Positions 1 to 9,987 of a DNA stretch of 64,000 nucleotides are shown piece by piece. Numbering within the stretch: position 1 is the stretch's first letter; the number at the start of each line of letters is the position of its first letter. The notes under the pieces were generated by a model. That model had not been told where the DNA came from, searched no databases, and saw nothing but the letters and a program-made list of their open reading frames with translations. The DNA is taken from assembly GCA_030674915.1 (NCBI GenBank), contig JASXSV010000014.1, positions 1 to 64,000 on the forward strand, read 5' to 3'. A program made the translations under genes and the position numbers. The stretch comes from Candidatus Endonucleibacter bathymodioli. Its GTDB lineage: Bacteria > Pseudomonadota > Gammaproteobacteria > Pseudomonadales > Endozoicomonadaceae.

Positions 1-730
1 TTGGTGCAAAGGTCGCAAAATCATTTTTTTGGAGGATTTCAAGGAATCAACTTTGTCGGTACATTTTGCGTGGTAATGGCAAATGTGTGAATATGACCTG
101 CCTATCTACAGCGATGTGTATTTCACCGATATTTTTTCCTGTATCGTGCCTTTATTTTAGGAATCAGATCTGTTTTTGAATGTTTCTCAATAAAAGTGGG
201 GTTATTATAGTTAGGAGTTTTACTTCATTTTTAGAAATAAGAGTTAACCATTTGCTATTTTGAAAATTGACAGTGAATCATGCGTATTGCAACTGCTTGC
301 AGTGATTTAGGGTGGCGTAATGATAGATAGGAGGTATAACTAAAGTTTATAACGGTTGGTGTAAATTGGATGTATCTGTAACTTATCAGGTGAGGGTATA
401 GATCATGAGTAGGGCTCTAGCTCTAGGTGGGTATTAAGAAACCTTGCTAGCACAAAAGAGTTGAGTGGTATATAATAGCGTTCACTTTTCTCAATCCACT
501 ACTGTTATTACTATCACTATTTAATATCGTTATGCGGTATGTGGTAACAAATATAGTTTCACTCACGACCAGAAGAGAGGGTAAAGCCAGACAGAAAAGT
601 AGGTTGCAGAAATGATAGAAATGTGTTCAATTAGTTTATCAGGAGTGGTCTAATTAATTTTTTATAATCTATATCGTGATGGTTTAGGTTAACGGTTGCA
701 TATTTCTGTATCAAATAGAGGTTGTTGATA
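1..730. other. Non-coding stretch upstream of the giant exported-protein gene
   Basis: No reading frame in this stretch looks like a gene. It is AT-rich and G-biased on the + strand. A TATAAT-like hexamer near 470 could be a -10 element, but no convincing -35 pairs with it. The first 150 bases read, on the minus strand, vaguely like a decayed transposase, but I could not assign a family. Otherwise I see nothing. Confidence 0.5.
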
Positions 731-3700
731 GTGTGGAGCTATATTTTGAATATATATAATTCTTTAGAGAATGGGAAAGATGAGTTGTATCATGTTTATA
801 AGACTATTTCTAATGTTCTATATGGTATGTCTTTTATGTTGATATTGGTTTTTTCTAATCCAGTTTTTTCTGTTATTGAAGGTGAGGTTAGTGATGTAGG
901 TGATAAAGCTGGATGGGAGAAGCGTCAGCTAAAAGAACTTTTTTTTGATAGTATTATGAATTCTTATTCTTGCTGGCTACGTAAGAATAGTGTGAAAGGT
1001 GGAGTTATTGGGTCTGCCGGTATAAGGATTATGAATGGCGATAGTTCTTTGATAGGTATTAATGATATTGATATAGTTTTATGCGATAAGGATAAAGCTG
1101 AAGATCTGCGAGAATATCTAAATGGCGAAATACAAAAAGTTATATACGCTATTACTGATAAGAATTTAGCTCATTTGGTTAATGTTGCATCTCGTACTGT
1201 ATGGTGTAGGCGAGGACTGCCAGATAACGCGCTATGGAAAGGGCAAATAACTATGTTTGATATTAGTTCTAATGAGCCATTAGCTGCAGTAGATATTGTA
1301 GTAAAAGATTTTGATGAATATGATGTTATGTTTACTGCATTGGATTATCAGTTCCAAACTGAATTTAATTTTGAAGGTGAAAAAAAGGTATCAGTTTCTA
1401 TTCTAACCAAGTTTGGTTATGCATCACTGGATCATAGCTCAATGAAGAGGGATATTGAGTGTTTTAAAAAAACTAAAGATCATGAAGGTAAGACATTAGG
1501 AGATACTATGGATGAAATCATCTACGCATGTCAAAATTTGTATAAAATAAGAAATAGATTTCCTTTTTATAAACAATTAAAAAAAGAGGAAAGTGGTGAT
1601 AAAAAGCTTATGGAGGAAATATATGGAGTACATGGTTCTTATGGTATTTTGTTAAATGAGATTAATGAAAAAGCGCATGTAGTGAGTATGATATATAAAA
1701 ATGCTTTTGACTTTGATTATTCGGTAGGTGAAAGTGTTGGGGGGAGGTCATTACTCACGCAGGTTGAATGGGAGAAAGTTTTAGGGAAAGATTTTTCTGT
1801 ATGTAGCGTTGAGTTAGGAGATGACTGTTTTTGTTGCGTTGTTTCTAATGCTATCAACGGCAATTGCATGGTTAGGGCTAGATTTTTAAGTGCAGCCAAT
1901 AGTTTGCTGTGTGGGGAGTTAGATGCTGAAACCGAGTATGTGACTCCAAAGTTAGTAAGGAGTGTTATAAATAAATGGGTTAAGGAGGCGATATGCGTTC
2001 TTGTTAATACAGGGCATGGTAAAGAACAGGTGTCTAAATTCTTAGATTTACCTTGTGATGCAATTGATTGTCTGATGTTCAGTGAGTCCGATAAGTCATC
2101 GAACCATGTTCAAGATGTTATAAGCTTTTTCGGTGAGTCAGCTCCTCTATTGCCTTTGGCATTATCAACAGGGATACCATTTGTCGTTTTTTCTCCTGAA
2201 AAATATGAAAGTAAGGTTACTGTAAGTTTATTTAATCCTGAAAATGCTTGGAATAAATGGCCAGATATGATGAAGGTTCTTGGTGAGAGTGAAAAGTTGC
2301 TAGCAACAGGAAATACCATGGTTAAAGACGTGCTGTTTATTGCCCACTCTGGGAAACATAATTATTATTTGTGTATGAAAAAATTTGATGCAGCAAAAAG
2401 GATAGATCCACTGTTAATAGCATCGGAAATTTTGATGGATAAAAATATATTTCAAAGTGGATTTTGTCAAGATGAGTTGTCTGCAGAGCTGGTTGCTGGT
2501 AGTAATGTTATGCCTATTATGGGTGATTTATTTCCTTGGGATGAAAAAGCTACTGAAGCAAATAATCATGATGTATATGTGAAGTTGGTCAAAAAATGTA
2601 TGGGTATATGCTTTAGTGGAAGTAATGAAATAGTTGGTAATACCCATGAGTCACAAGAAATAAGTACAGAAGAAGACATAAGTAGTAAGCCGATATCAAT
2701 AGTAAATAAAGAAGATAGTGGGTCATTACATATAAATATAGATACTATGTGTAGTCAAAGATTGTTAGATTCAGATACAGAAGACGTAGCACGTATTGTA
2801 GAAGAAATAAGAAAGATGAATGAGAATATCTCGTTGGGTTTGGTAAAGTTTGCAGATATTTGTGAGGTGGAAAATCGCATAAGATATAAATCTATAGAAT
2901 GCAAACATAAAATACAGTATGCGAATAACATAGAGGCAATAACTAAAGTAATGACAGATGTATTTGATGCAGTTAGCGAACAATATCAACGGAATGAAGA
3001 TATGGTGGATCATATGGTCGTTGTTAACTTGAATAAATGCTGTAGCGTTATAAAACAATTAATGAATGCTGATGACCTTGGTTGTCCTTTGGCGCCACTC
3101 ATTTTGGGTGTGTATCAGATGATTAATCATGATAGTAAATATCTGGCTTTTAATGATATAGTCGTTATTACCAAGTACTTTATAAAAGCAGCAGAGAGGG
3201 GGAATATACAGGCTCCAGCTTGCCTTTACTGGCTGGCTAAAATCACAGGTAGTCCAGAAGCATTGAGTTTAAGTTTTTCTCTTTCAGCAATATTTAATCA
3301 GAGTTTTTCAAATGGAATGTTGGCGTTGTATTTTGTGTTCACTAAAAATGAAAATGATCATTTAGTTAAGGTATGTAACAATCTTTGGTTGCCTCTTTTT
3401 CTTGGAAGGTGGAGTTATCAAAAAAGGGATTTGGATGCGTCTAAATTATTAGGTGAAATCTACCATAGGCACTCAGAGTTAGGAGAAGATTCTTCTGGAT
3501 GGCAAATTGACCAGCATTTAAGTGTGGTTGACCGTATTTCTTACTCTTCACATTTAGCCTTTTTTTATTTACATAGTGGAGATAAGGAGATGTCGCTGCA
3601 AGAGTTTAGAAAGGCAGCGCTTGCATATGTATGGTTGGTGCAAAAAACTGATGATATATCAGTGATTCCAAACATCACAAAAGCAGCAGGGTTGGCATCT

Positions 3701-5980
3701 GTTTATAATATGATTACGTGTAATGAGATTGTTGAGAAAGACCAGCGTGAGGTTGACGATATGATTTTATCTTTAAAGGAGTGTGGTTCTAATTCTGATT
3801 TTTTATGGACTTTAAAAAGCGGTGGATGTGATGAGAAGTTATCATCTGTTGCTGATTTTATAAGCAAGATTTCTTATTTTTTACTTAGAAAAAATGGAGG
3901 TGTAGTATTTAAAAACATAGATGATTTGGAAACTGAGCTAAATGAAAGAAGACATTTTATTGATTATCAAATACTGCATTATGGTAAATGCGGTAATGCA
4001 AAAAACATTCTTGAACTAGACATGTCTGATATAAGCGTAACCATAAGTTTTGAGAATGATAAAAAAATCAAGCCTGTGGAGCGGGTGGTTAAATTAAAGA
4101 CTAGACAGCGTGCCAATAAATCTGTTAACAAGGGGAACAGTAGATTATTAAGTATTGGTGTACCTTTTAAAGAGAGTAACAGAATTCAGGCGGCAATAAA
4201 TAATGTCGGTAAACATTCGGCTGCAGTTCTTAAAGGTTTTGATGGTCATGAATATGTTAGGGCGTTAAGTCATGATGTGTGTGCAGATGTTCGTGGAAAA
4301 AGTATTGAGATGTTTAAGGAAAATGTGCGTCAGTTTGAGAAAATTGATATTATAATGGTAAGTTGCACTCCTAAGGTTGTGAGAGAGATGAGTACTATAA
4401 TATATGATTGTTTATGGATATTTCTGCAAGTAATTTCTAATTGTGATGTTAGTGATGATTTTGATCAGTCTCTAGCAGAAAGTATTGCGGAGTTTTCTTT
4501 GAGGGTTTTTGGTAAAGGTTTTGATGATGTCAGGGCGTTCATAAGTGCGAATGAGTTGGCGATTAAGTTATGTTGTTTATCATTATTGAATCCTCGGAGT
4601 TACCAGAATATTGATAAAAATATGCAGGTCAAAATGATAACAAGATTGTTTGTTTTTCTTGGTAATTTTGTACGAGATCTAGGAACAGATATGCAGGCAG
4701 TAGATGTAAAGAATAAAGAGTCAGTCAGTGGAACTCTTGTGCTGTTGTTAAATTCTATAATGGATGTTGTTGATGACCATAAATTTTACTTACTAATTAT
4801 TGATATAATTTGCAACGCAGTAGTTGGGGCTGTAGACGAGGATTTACTAGGGGGTGCTTTATTAAGATATTTTATTGGCGTGGAAAATGAGGTTGACTGC
4901 GATCAGAGAGAAAAAGATTATTTGATGGTACAAAAATATCTTAGGAATGCGAAGAATAAAGGTAGCCTAAGTGTCGAGTTTTGTACGAACTGGAAGTTAT
5001 TTGTTGTATCTCCATACAAATGTTTAAGGGAGGATAATGAGAAACAAAAAGAAGAATGTGCAAAACTTATAGCGGATGCTCTTATACGGGAAGAGGAGAT
5101 AGTACAGAATGAAGTGGAACGAAAACAGAAAGACAAGCAAGAAGCTATTGCACGTATTTTGGAGCGTAAGATAGGTAATGTTATTAGACATGATGAAGAG
5201 CATTTAGGTGAATCCTTTGATGGTAGAGATCTAAGTGAAAGTATGCGATCTTTAAATTTAGGAGGAGGGGGGGGGTGTGAAGATGAAAATAATAAGAACC
5301 TTATATCTTTATATGAAGAAATGTTAAATATGGAATTTGGAACAGCCTTTAAAGGATTTTGTGACTGTGAGGAAAAGGAGGAAATAAAGTCAGGTAGTGT
5401 TGGTAGCCTGCATTTGGCCATCATAAATATTTTACAGTTTGAGTGCCTTGTAGAGCGTGTTAAACATGAGTGTTCTACTTTTTCATGTTTGTCAAAACAG
5501 TCTAAAACTATCAAAAAATATCTAGATTGCTTTGTAGGGTTACAATGCGGTGATAAACTTCCCGACTCTGTTTCAGCGGAGCAATTAAAATCTGCGTATG
5601 ATGAAATAGAACCGTTAACTATTGTTCTTAGAGAAAAAGAAGGTATGCTTAATAAAGCAATAGAGTATGCAGGCAAGGCTGTCAGTATATTACATCAATT
5701 TCATGAAGATGGGAAAGAGGAGCTGGGGTTATTGTTACTTCAGGAAGAACAATTAAGAGAGAAAATAGTACAGGCAGGGGAAATTTATCAAGATATGGTA
5801 TATATCTTAAAAATGAGGAAGGCAATTCTTGGGAGAATAAGGAAAAAAGGTACGACTGGAAGTGCTGGTAAAAGAATTGATATAAAGGCAAATGATTTAC
5901 TTAAATGTTGTAGCGAAGCAATTAAGTGCGTGGATAAATTAAAAGGTAAATTAGTTAACTTTGATGAATTGACCTTGTAA
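731..5980 (+). CDS. Giant exported protein with a nucleotidyltransferase-like motif and Sel1-like segment
   Basis: I do not recognise the whole protein. The open frame begins at 722; a GTG at 731 sits 9 nt after TAGAGG and is the best start, while ATG 827 would begin just before the hydrophobic stretch MSFMLILVFSNPVFS. That stretch looks like a signal peptide after a long N-terminal region. Numbering from 722, residues 97-117 hold GSAG followed by DID, and residues 190-194 read VDIVV. This is the Gly-Ser / Asp-x-Asp / distal Asp layout of the polymerase-beta-type nucleotidyltransferase fold, although the G-S to D spacing is longer than usual. Around residues 813-841 there is a Sel1-like helix pair (FIKAAERGNIQAPACLYW). 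Residues about 1440-1490 are charged and probably coiled coil, followed by a Gly run coded by nine Gs. The stop codon lies in the end sequence of an IS256 element, so the 3' end may be altered. Function is unknown; a secreted effector or toxin-like enzyme is inference. Confidence 0.6.
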   Translation: MWSYILNIYNSLENGKDELYHVYKTISNVLYGMSFMLILVFSNPVFSVIEGEVSDVGDKAGWEKRQLKELFFDSIMNSYSCWLRKNSVKGGVIGSAGIRIMNGDSSLIGINDIDIVLCDKDKAEDLREYLNGEIQKVIYAITDKNLAHLVNVASRTVWCRRGLPDNALWKGQITMFDISSNEPLAAVDIVVKDFDEYDVMFTALDYQFQTEFNFEGEKKVSVSILTKFGYASLDHSSMKRDIECFKKTKDHEGKTLGDTMDEIIYACQNLYKIRNRFPFYKQLKKEESGDKKLMEEIYGVHGSYGILLNEINEKAHVVSMIYKNAFDFDYSVGESVGGRSLLTQVEWEKVLGKDFSVCSVELGDDCFCCVVSNAINGNCMVRARFLSAANSLLCGELDAETEYVTPKLVRSVINKWVKEAICVLVNTGHGKEQVSKFLDLPCDAIDCLMFSESDKSSNHVQDVISFFGESAPLLPLALSTGIPFVVFSPEKYESKVTVSLFNPENAWNKWPDMMKVLGESEKLLATGNTMVKDVLFIAHSGKHNYYLCMKKFDAAKRIDPLLIASEILMDKNIFQSGFCQDELSAELVAGSNVMPIMGDLFPWDEKATEANNHDVYVKLVKKCMGICFSGSNEIVGNTHESQEISTEEDISSKPISIVNKEDSGSLHINIDTMCSQRLLDSDTEDVARIVEEIRKMNENISLGLVKFADICEVENRIRYKSIECKHKIQYANNIEAITKVMTDVFDAVSEQYQRNEDMVDHMVVVNLNKCCSVIKQLMNADDLGCPLAPLILGVYQMINHDSKYLAFNDIVVITKYFIKAAERGNIQAPACLYWLAKITGSPEALSLSFSLSAIFNQSFSNGMLALYFVFTKNENDHLVKVCNNLWLPLFLGRWSYQKRDLDASKLLGEIYHRHSELGEDSSGWQIDQHLSVVDRISYSSHLAFFYLHSGDKEMSLQEFRKAALAYVWLVQKTDDISVIPNITKAAGLASVYNMITCNEIVEKDQREVDDMILSLKECGSNSDFLWTLKSGGCDEKLSSVADFISKISYFLLRKNGGVVFKNIDDLETELNERRHFIDYQILHYGKCGNAKNILELDMSDISVTISFENDKKIKPVERVVKLKTRQRANKSVNKGNSRLLSIGVPFKESNRIQAAINNVGKHSAAVLKGFDGHEYVRALSHDVCADVRGKSIEMFKENVRQFEKIDIIMVSCTPKVVREMSTIIYDCLWIFLQVISNCDVSDDFDQSLAESIAEFSLRVFGKGFDDVRAFISANELAIKLCCLSLLNPRSYQNIDKNMQVKMITRLFVFLGNFVRDLGTDMQAVDVKNKESVSGTLVLLLNSIMDVVDDHKFYLLIIDIICNAVVGAVDEDLLGGALLRYFIGVENEVDCDQREKDYLMVQKYLRNAKNKGSLSVEFCTNWKLFVVSPYKCLREDNEKQKEECAKLIADALIREEEIVQNEVERKQKDKQEAIARILERKIGNVIRHDEEHLGESFDGRDLSESMRSLNLGGGGGCEDENNKNLISLYEEMLNMEFGTAFKGFCDCEEKEEIKSGSVGSLHLAIINILQFECLVERVKHECSTFSCLSKQSKTIKKYLDCFVGLQCGDKLPDSVSAEQLKSAYDEIEPLTIVLREKEGMLNKAIEYAGKAVSILHQFHEDGKEELGLLLLQEEQLREKIVQAGEIYQDMVYILKMRKAILGRIRKKGTTGSAGKRIDIKANDLLKCCSEAIKCVDKLKGKLVNFDELTL
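5267..5275 (+). repeat. Homopolymer of nine Gs inside the giant gene
   Basis: Nine consecutive Gs follow GGAGGA in the coding sequence of the 1752-codon gene and encode part of a poly-Gly segment. Slippage by one or two bases would truncate the last roughly 235 residues. G tracts of this length are known contingency loci in other bacteria; use as a switch here is inference. Confidence 0.6.
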
Positions 5981-6111
5981 ATAACTCTGTGTATCTGCCT
6001 TGGCTAAATAGGGTCTGACAATCTCTATTCAAAAACAATCATAAAGTGGTTTAACGCTGAGCGCTAGTTATGAATAGGCATCGCCCATCTTTTAGACGCT
6101 CCACGTATGGC
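5977..6111 (-). mobile_element. IS256-family end fragment
   Basis: These 135 bases match, with substitutions, the 3' end of the IS256 transposase relic at 49209-49345: both begin TGTAAATAACTCTGTGTAT and share AAAACAATCATAAAGTG further in. Only the terminal part of the element remains here. It abuts the stop codon of the giant exported-protein gene and is followed directly by an IS5-type relic. Confidence 0.75.
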
Positions 6112-6650
6112 TAGGGAATCTCTGATTGAAGTAGTTTGCAAGTCGGTTGTCAGATTTGCGATAAAATTCTCTGGCTTTCGAGCTTATTTCATCGTGATTT
6201 TCGACGCATTTTGTCGTTTTGCCCATTTATCCGCTCTCGAGGCGGATTTAGGGTGAAATTATGCCGTCACGCATTACGTTGCAGGTATAAATTGGCCATC
6301 GCCATCAGGCTCATAACTTGCACCCTGTTTTTTTCCAAACCACGGTAACGCAATTTGTGGTAACCAAACTGACATTTGATGGTGCTCTACCCTAGTTCGT
6401 ATTTTTGATTGCTGGAGATTACGTTTGCGGTGACTGCTACTTAGGCTGCCTTTGCTTGGTTAGCGCTTGTGATTGACCTTCCAGTGTAATCCTATGCAGC
6501 CCGCATCTCCAAAGATTACTTCGTCGTTTTCTCTCAACAAGGTGGGAAGTTCGCCAATATCCGCTTTATTGGCTGGGGTAACCGTTACTGTATGAGCAGT
6601 ACTACTATTCACATCCGCACCGACATGGATCTTCATGCCAAAGTACTACT
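6112..6650 (-). pseudogene. IS5-family transposase relic (C-terminal half)
   Basis: Read on the minus strand, this stretch gives recognisable IS5-type transposase pieces in order: YFGMKIHVGADVNSSTAHTV, VTPANKADIGEL, FGDAG and later RVEHHQMSVW, broken by stops and shifts. The outer end near 6114 (GGGAATCTCTGATTGAAG) resembles the terminal inverted repeat of the IS5 element at 52099-53258. The 5' half of the transposase is missing. The first codons of the neighbouring + strand reading frame at 6635 overlap the relic, so the relic truncated or replaced whatever stood upstream of that gene. Confidence 0.75.
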
Positions 6651-7483
6651 ATTATATCTTACAAAAAGATGGTAAAGAACAACAGGGATGCAATACTAAC
6701 ACTTCGTCTGAGAATATGAATGCGACATACTTGCATCAAGATTGGGTGTTTATTAAATTAGAGAACAAAAAAGAAAACGAAGAAAAAGACGAAGATGGAG
6801 GTACGAAAAATATTATTTTTTCTTTAGGTTGTAGTAAGGGGGCAGCGGCTACTATCAGAAAGATTGTTACTGTAGCATTACCGTTATTAATGATAGCAAA
6901 TGCCATTCCTGGTGGTTATTCAGCACCGGTACCAAACTATAGTGGCGACCAATTTGCACCGGCTATGATAAAGATTACTAATGCAACAGGGTTAGGCATG
7001 ATTGGGCGTAGCCCGCAGTACCCAACTAGCGGCAGCTATCAATTCATGAATAGCTTTGATGTCAGTAGTTTTAATCAGTCAATACCTTCTTTTACGGGTA
7101 GTATTAATGGAAATTTTCACACCATAGATAATCTGAAAACTTGTTTGATAGATAACCTTATAGGGAATGGTATCGTTCAAAATCGTGTTATCAGTAATGT
7201 CAATATGAGTAATGGCAAATGCTGTTCAGCAGTTGCCGGAAGAGCGACAGATAATGCGGTGGTGCGCTTAATTGAGATTAGTCATGGCTATTTTCATGAT
7301 GGTGACGTAGTGTCTAAATCTGGTTGGCGCAGTCTAGGTGCTGCGGTTAGTGTACTGTCTGGTGCGTCTTGTCTTGATCAGATAATTATAGTAGACAGCA
7401 CAGTCATGAGTGGAACTGCTAAGAATCTTGGCGGTGCTGTTGGGATGATGGAGGGATCACCAAAGATGAGTGATATCGTTGTA

Positions 7484-7509
7484 ATAAATATAAATATAAA
7501 TATAAATAT
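7484..7509 (+). repeat. Hexamer microsatellite (TAAATA)n
   Basis: About four copies of a 6-bp unit encode alternating Ile-Asn at the point where the surface-protein frame meets its first stop codon. Because the unit is six bases long, copy-number change would not shift the frame. Confidence 0.7.
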
Positions 7510-8437
7510 CTAGAAGCGAGGATCTTCTGGTAATGTTGGAAGTACGGGAGGCGTGGTTGGATTGTTTGCAGGTGATGGTATATTGGAGAATGTTTCTATT
7601 ATAAATTCTAATATAACAGAATTTAATGCTTCTGAATTTCATTTAGGAGGGATTGTTGGGTATGGGAATGGGTATGGCGATCGGACATCAGATAGTAGTA
7701 ATGGTAGCCATTCTTTTAAAAACTTGATTAGCATTAATGCTAATTAAGGATACTCCATTCTATTTCTGAACGGGAGGGGTCATCAACCGTGGGCTGGGTG
7801 ATGGGGGAGAATGTATAGTTGGAATCGTTGTGTAATGACAAGCAATATCCTTATCATTGATAGTTCTATCAAAATGTTGCGCTCTAGTGGATATTTTGGT
7901 GGTGTCATAGGATACGCACAAGGAAAAGTTGAAACAACAGGAAATATAATAATTAACAGCACTATAGGAGTCTTTCCTTTAGGAGTTGCGAGCGTCAAAG
8001 TGAGCAGTTGTGTTGGTAAGTCAATCGTTAATGCCAGCTGTATGCTAGATGAAAATATTGTATTTTCTGGTCCAACAAGCATTACTACTGCCGACGGAAG
8101 TGGTAGCATTTATAGATATGTGATGTCAGATGCTACTGATAAATGCAGGTGGAGTAAGCTTCCCTTTATAACTGATAATTGTGCAAAAGATGAGAAGGTA
8201 TTTATGGTTTATAAGCCTTCCATAAGCGGTGGGTTATATGGGGATGAGGCAGCTATAGAAAAGCGTACATTAGAGCCTGCAACAAAACCAACAACAGTAA
8301 TAATTGTTGGTGCATCTGCGGCTGTTTGCGCTCTTTGTGGTGGCTGCTATTACTGTAAAAAACATCATAATGGCGCATTTTGTTTTTCAGGTCATAGAGC
8401 GCTGTCTACAGATGAGACAGTCGCCACAGATAATGAG

Positions 8438-8665
8438 CAAGACGGTGACGAAAGTTATCACGCTGTGAGCCTTGGAGAGTTATCAGGTAATTAGCAAGAC
8501 GGTGAAGAAAATTATCACGCTGTGAGCCTTGAAGAGTTATCAGATAATGATCAAGACGGTGAAGAAAATTATCACACTGTGAGCCTTGGAGAGTTATCAG
8601 GTAATGAGCAAGACGGTGAAGAAAGTTATCACACTGTGAGCCTTAAAGAGTTATCAGATGAAGAG
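8438..8665 (+). repeat. Four tandem 57-bp repeats (19-residue acidic unit)
   Basis: Units start at 8438, 8495, 8552 and 8609. Each encodes a variant of QDGEENYHTVSLGELSGN plus one residue. In the first unit the last codon is TAG where the other units have GAG or GAT, which creates the stop at 8492. The units differ by only a few bases, suggesting recent expansion or conversion. Confidence 0.85.
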
Positions 8666-8722
8666 TCATCAGATGAAGAGTTATCAGGTGAAGAAAAATA
8701 CTGTCTACAAAAGAAGGTATAG

Positions 8723-9179
8723 TGAAGCATAGAATGTTAATGTGGGAAAGTAAGGTAAAGCCATAGAATACAATCATCTGATTATAGCCGTATTCTAGGT
8801 ATTAAAAACAGGTAATGAGGCTCAGAATTAAAATATTTGATTCAAGAGATAATTGGCACAGGCCTTACCGTATATAATGCTGCGCACCTTGTGAGTAATG
8901 CTGTATGTGCCCTAAGAGCTGGGTAGTAGGCTTTTCTGTCCAAGAACCAATTTTATCGGGCAGGATAGACTCGTTACAATTGAGGGTGAGGTGAGAGGCA
9001 ATAAGCCAGTGTAGTCTTATGGGCCTAAGGGTAGTGGTGGTTAAGGTTAGTGAAAGTGTTTAATAGCCTCATACGCTCAAAAGGAGTGAGTATAGATTAA
9101 TTCTAAATTACCAGCATAAGTACACACTATGCTAGATGTGCACCAAATCTTACTAAAGTGGTTTAGGGAATTTATTCAA
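8723..9179. other. Non-coding gap after the broken surface protein
   Basis: No gene is visible. The right half holds one full copy of the dispersed TATAC/GTATA element (8966-9094). The left 240 bases have no recognisable content. Confidence 0.5.
8966..9094. repeat. Dispersed ~130-bp inverted-end element, copy 1
   Basis: The left end TAGACTCGTTACAATTGAGG and the right end closing in GAGTATA match the family consensus. It lies downstream of orn, in non-coding DNA. Confidence 0.75.
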
Positions 9180-9722
9180 TTACAGTTGAATGAAGTGTTT
9201 TTTATAATAACGCATTTCCATAATAGACTCTTTAATATCGTCAAGAGCCTGATGGCTTCCCTGTTTTGTTAAGCCAGACAATAGCTCTGGTCGCCAACGA
9301 TTAGCAAGCTCTTTAAGAGTGCTAACATCAATATTTCGATAATGAAAGAAATCGTGAAGTTTTCGCATATACTGATAAAGAAATCTTCTATCCTGACCGA
9401 TAGAGTTGCCACACATGGGAGAGGCCCCCGCATCAACGTGTTTTTGCAAAAATGCCAGCGTCTGCTCCTCGGCTTCCCGTTCTCTCACCGTGCTTTGTCG
9501 AACCCGCTCCGTCAAACCTGTTTGGTTGTGTGTTTTTACGCACCACTCACCCATAGATCCTAGTACCTCATGACTTTGATGAATAGCCAGTACAGGCCCT
9601 TGTGCAATTTCGTTTAGTTGACCATCGGTAACAATTGTCGCTATTTCTATTACCCTGTCCTTGTCTGGATCTAGTCCAGTCATCTCCAAATCGACCCAAA
9701 TAAGATTATGTTTTTTAACCAT
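9180..9722 (-). CDS. orn: Oligoribonuclease
   Basis: Orn is a DEDDh 3'-5' exoribonuclease that degrades the 2-5 nt RNA oligomers left by other RNases, including pGpG from cyclic-di-GMP breakdown. The 180-residue length is normal. The DxE motif is visible at the N-terminus ([10 protein letters not shown]), with [11 protein letters not shown] and [10 protein letters not shown] providing the later Asp/His positions. In Pseudomonas orn lies divergent to rsgA across a short gap; the same pair is present here but about 3.1 kb apart because of an inserted gene for an exported protein. The start ATG at 9722 gives the canonical N-terminus. No oddities are seen in the gene itself. Confidence 0.97.
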   Translation of the reverse strand: MVKKHNLIWVDLEMTGLDPDKDRVIEIATIVTDGQLNEIAQGPVLAIHQSHEVLGSMGEWCVKTHNQTGLTERVRQSTVREREAEEQTLAFLQKHVDAGASPMCGNSIGQDRRFLYQYMRKLHDFFHYRNIDVSTLKELANRWRPELLSGLTKQGSHQALDDIKESIMEMRYYKKHFIQL

Positions 9723-9769
9723 TTAGCACCTATCTTTAACCCTCAGGGTGGGTCATAAAATAAAACATA

Positions 9770-9900
9770 TATACGCATTTTCATTGAAAGAGTGAGGTTG
9801 TTGACCGCTCGCTCTCTCTTACCCTATCGCCTAATGCGTATAGGATTATGGAGTTTAGCACGCTTGTCGCCAACTCACACCTCAATGGTAAGCGGGTATA
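9770..9900. repeat. Dispersed ~130-bp inverted-end element, copy 2
   Basis: This copy runs from TATAC to GTATA with both arms intact (TTTTCATTGAAAGAGTGAGG on the left, CTCACACCTCAATGG on the right). At 131 bp it is one of the best copies for defining the family. Confidence 0.85.
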
Positions 9901-9987
9901 TCGCCATCGTTCTTGAGTATGAGCGGGTGTTTGCGGAACATGCAGGCCGACCTCACTTAAATCATTATAAAATGGAAAAAGTAGGAG

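Larger units (their letters stand above)
6635..8722 (+). pseudogene. Broken GLUG-repeat surface protein with membrane anchor and acidic tail repeats
   Basis: One continuous reading frame runs from 6635 to 8722 but is cut by four in-frame stops: TAG 7511, TAA 7745, TGA 7799 and TAG 8492. No frameshift is needed to join the pieces. The first Met lies in an IS5 relic; Met at 6716 may be nearer the ancestral start. A hydrophobic export-type segment (IVTVALPLLMIANAIPGG) lies about 75-95 residues in. The body carries GLUG-type turns (GGAVGMMEG, GGVVGLFAG, GGIVGYGNG, FGGVIGYAQG), typical of beta-helical surface proteins. Near 8298-8370 comes a transmembrane helix (TTVIIVGASAAVCALCGG) with a Lys/His stop-transfer, then four 19-residue acidic repeats. 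This predicts an outward domain, one membrane pass and a repeated tail. Function is unknown. Readthrough cannot be excluded but decay is the simpler reading. Confidence 0.65.

Noticed and set aside
4918..5676. 252-codon open frame on the minus strand inside the giant gene
   Set aside because: It is antisense to a continuous coding region with good codon structure, has Ser/Phe-rich composition typical of a reverse-strand shadow, and no start signals.
8438..8665. 57-bp repeats considered as a CRISPR-like or regulatory array
   Set aside because: The units abut without spacers and stay in frame with the surface-protein sequence.
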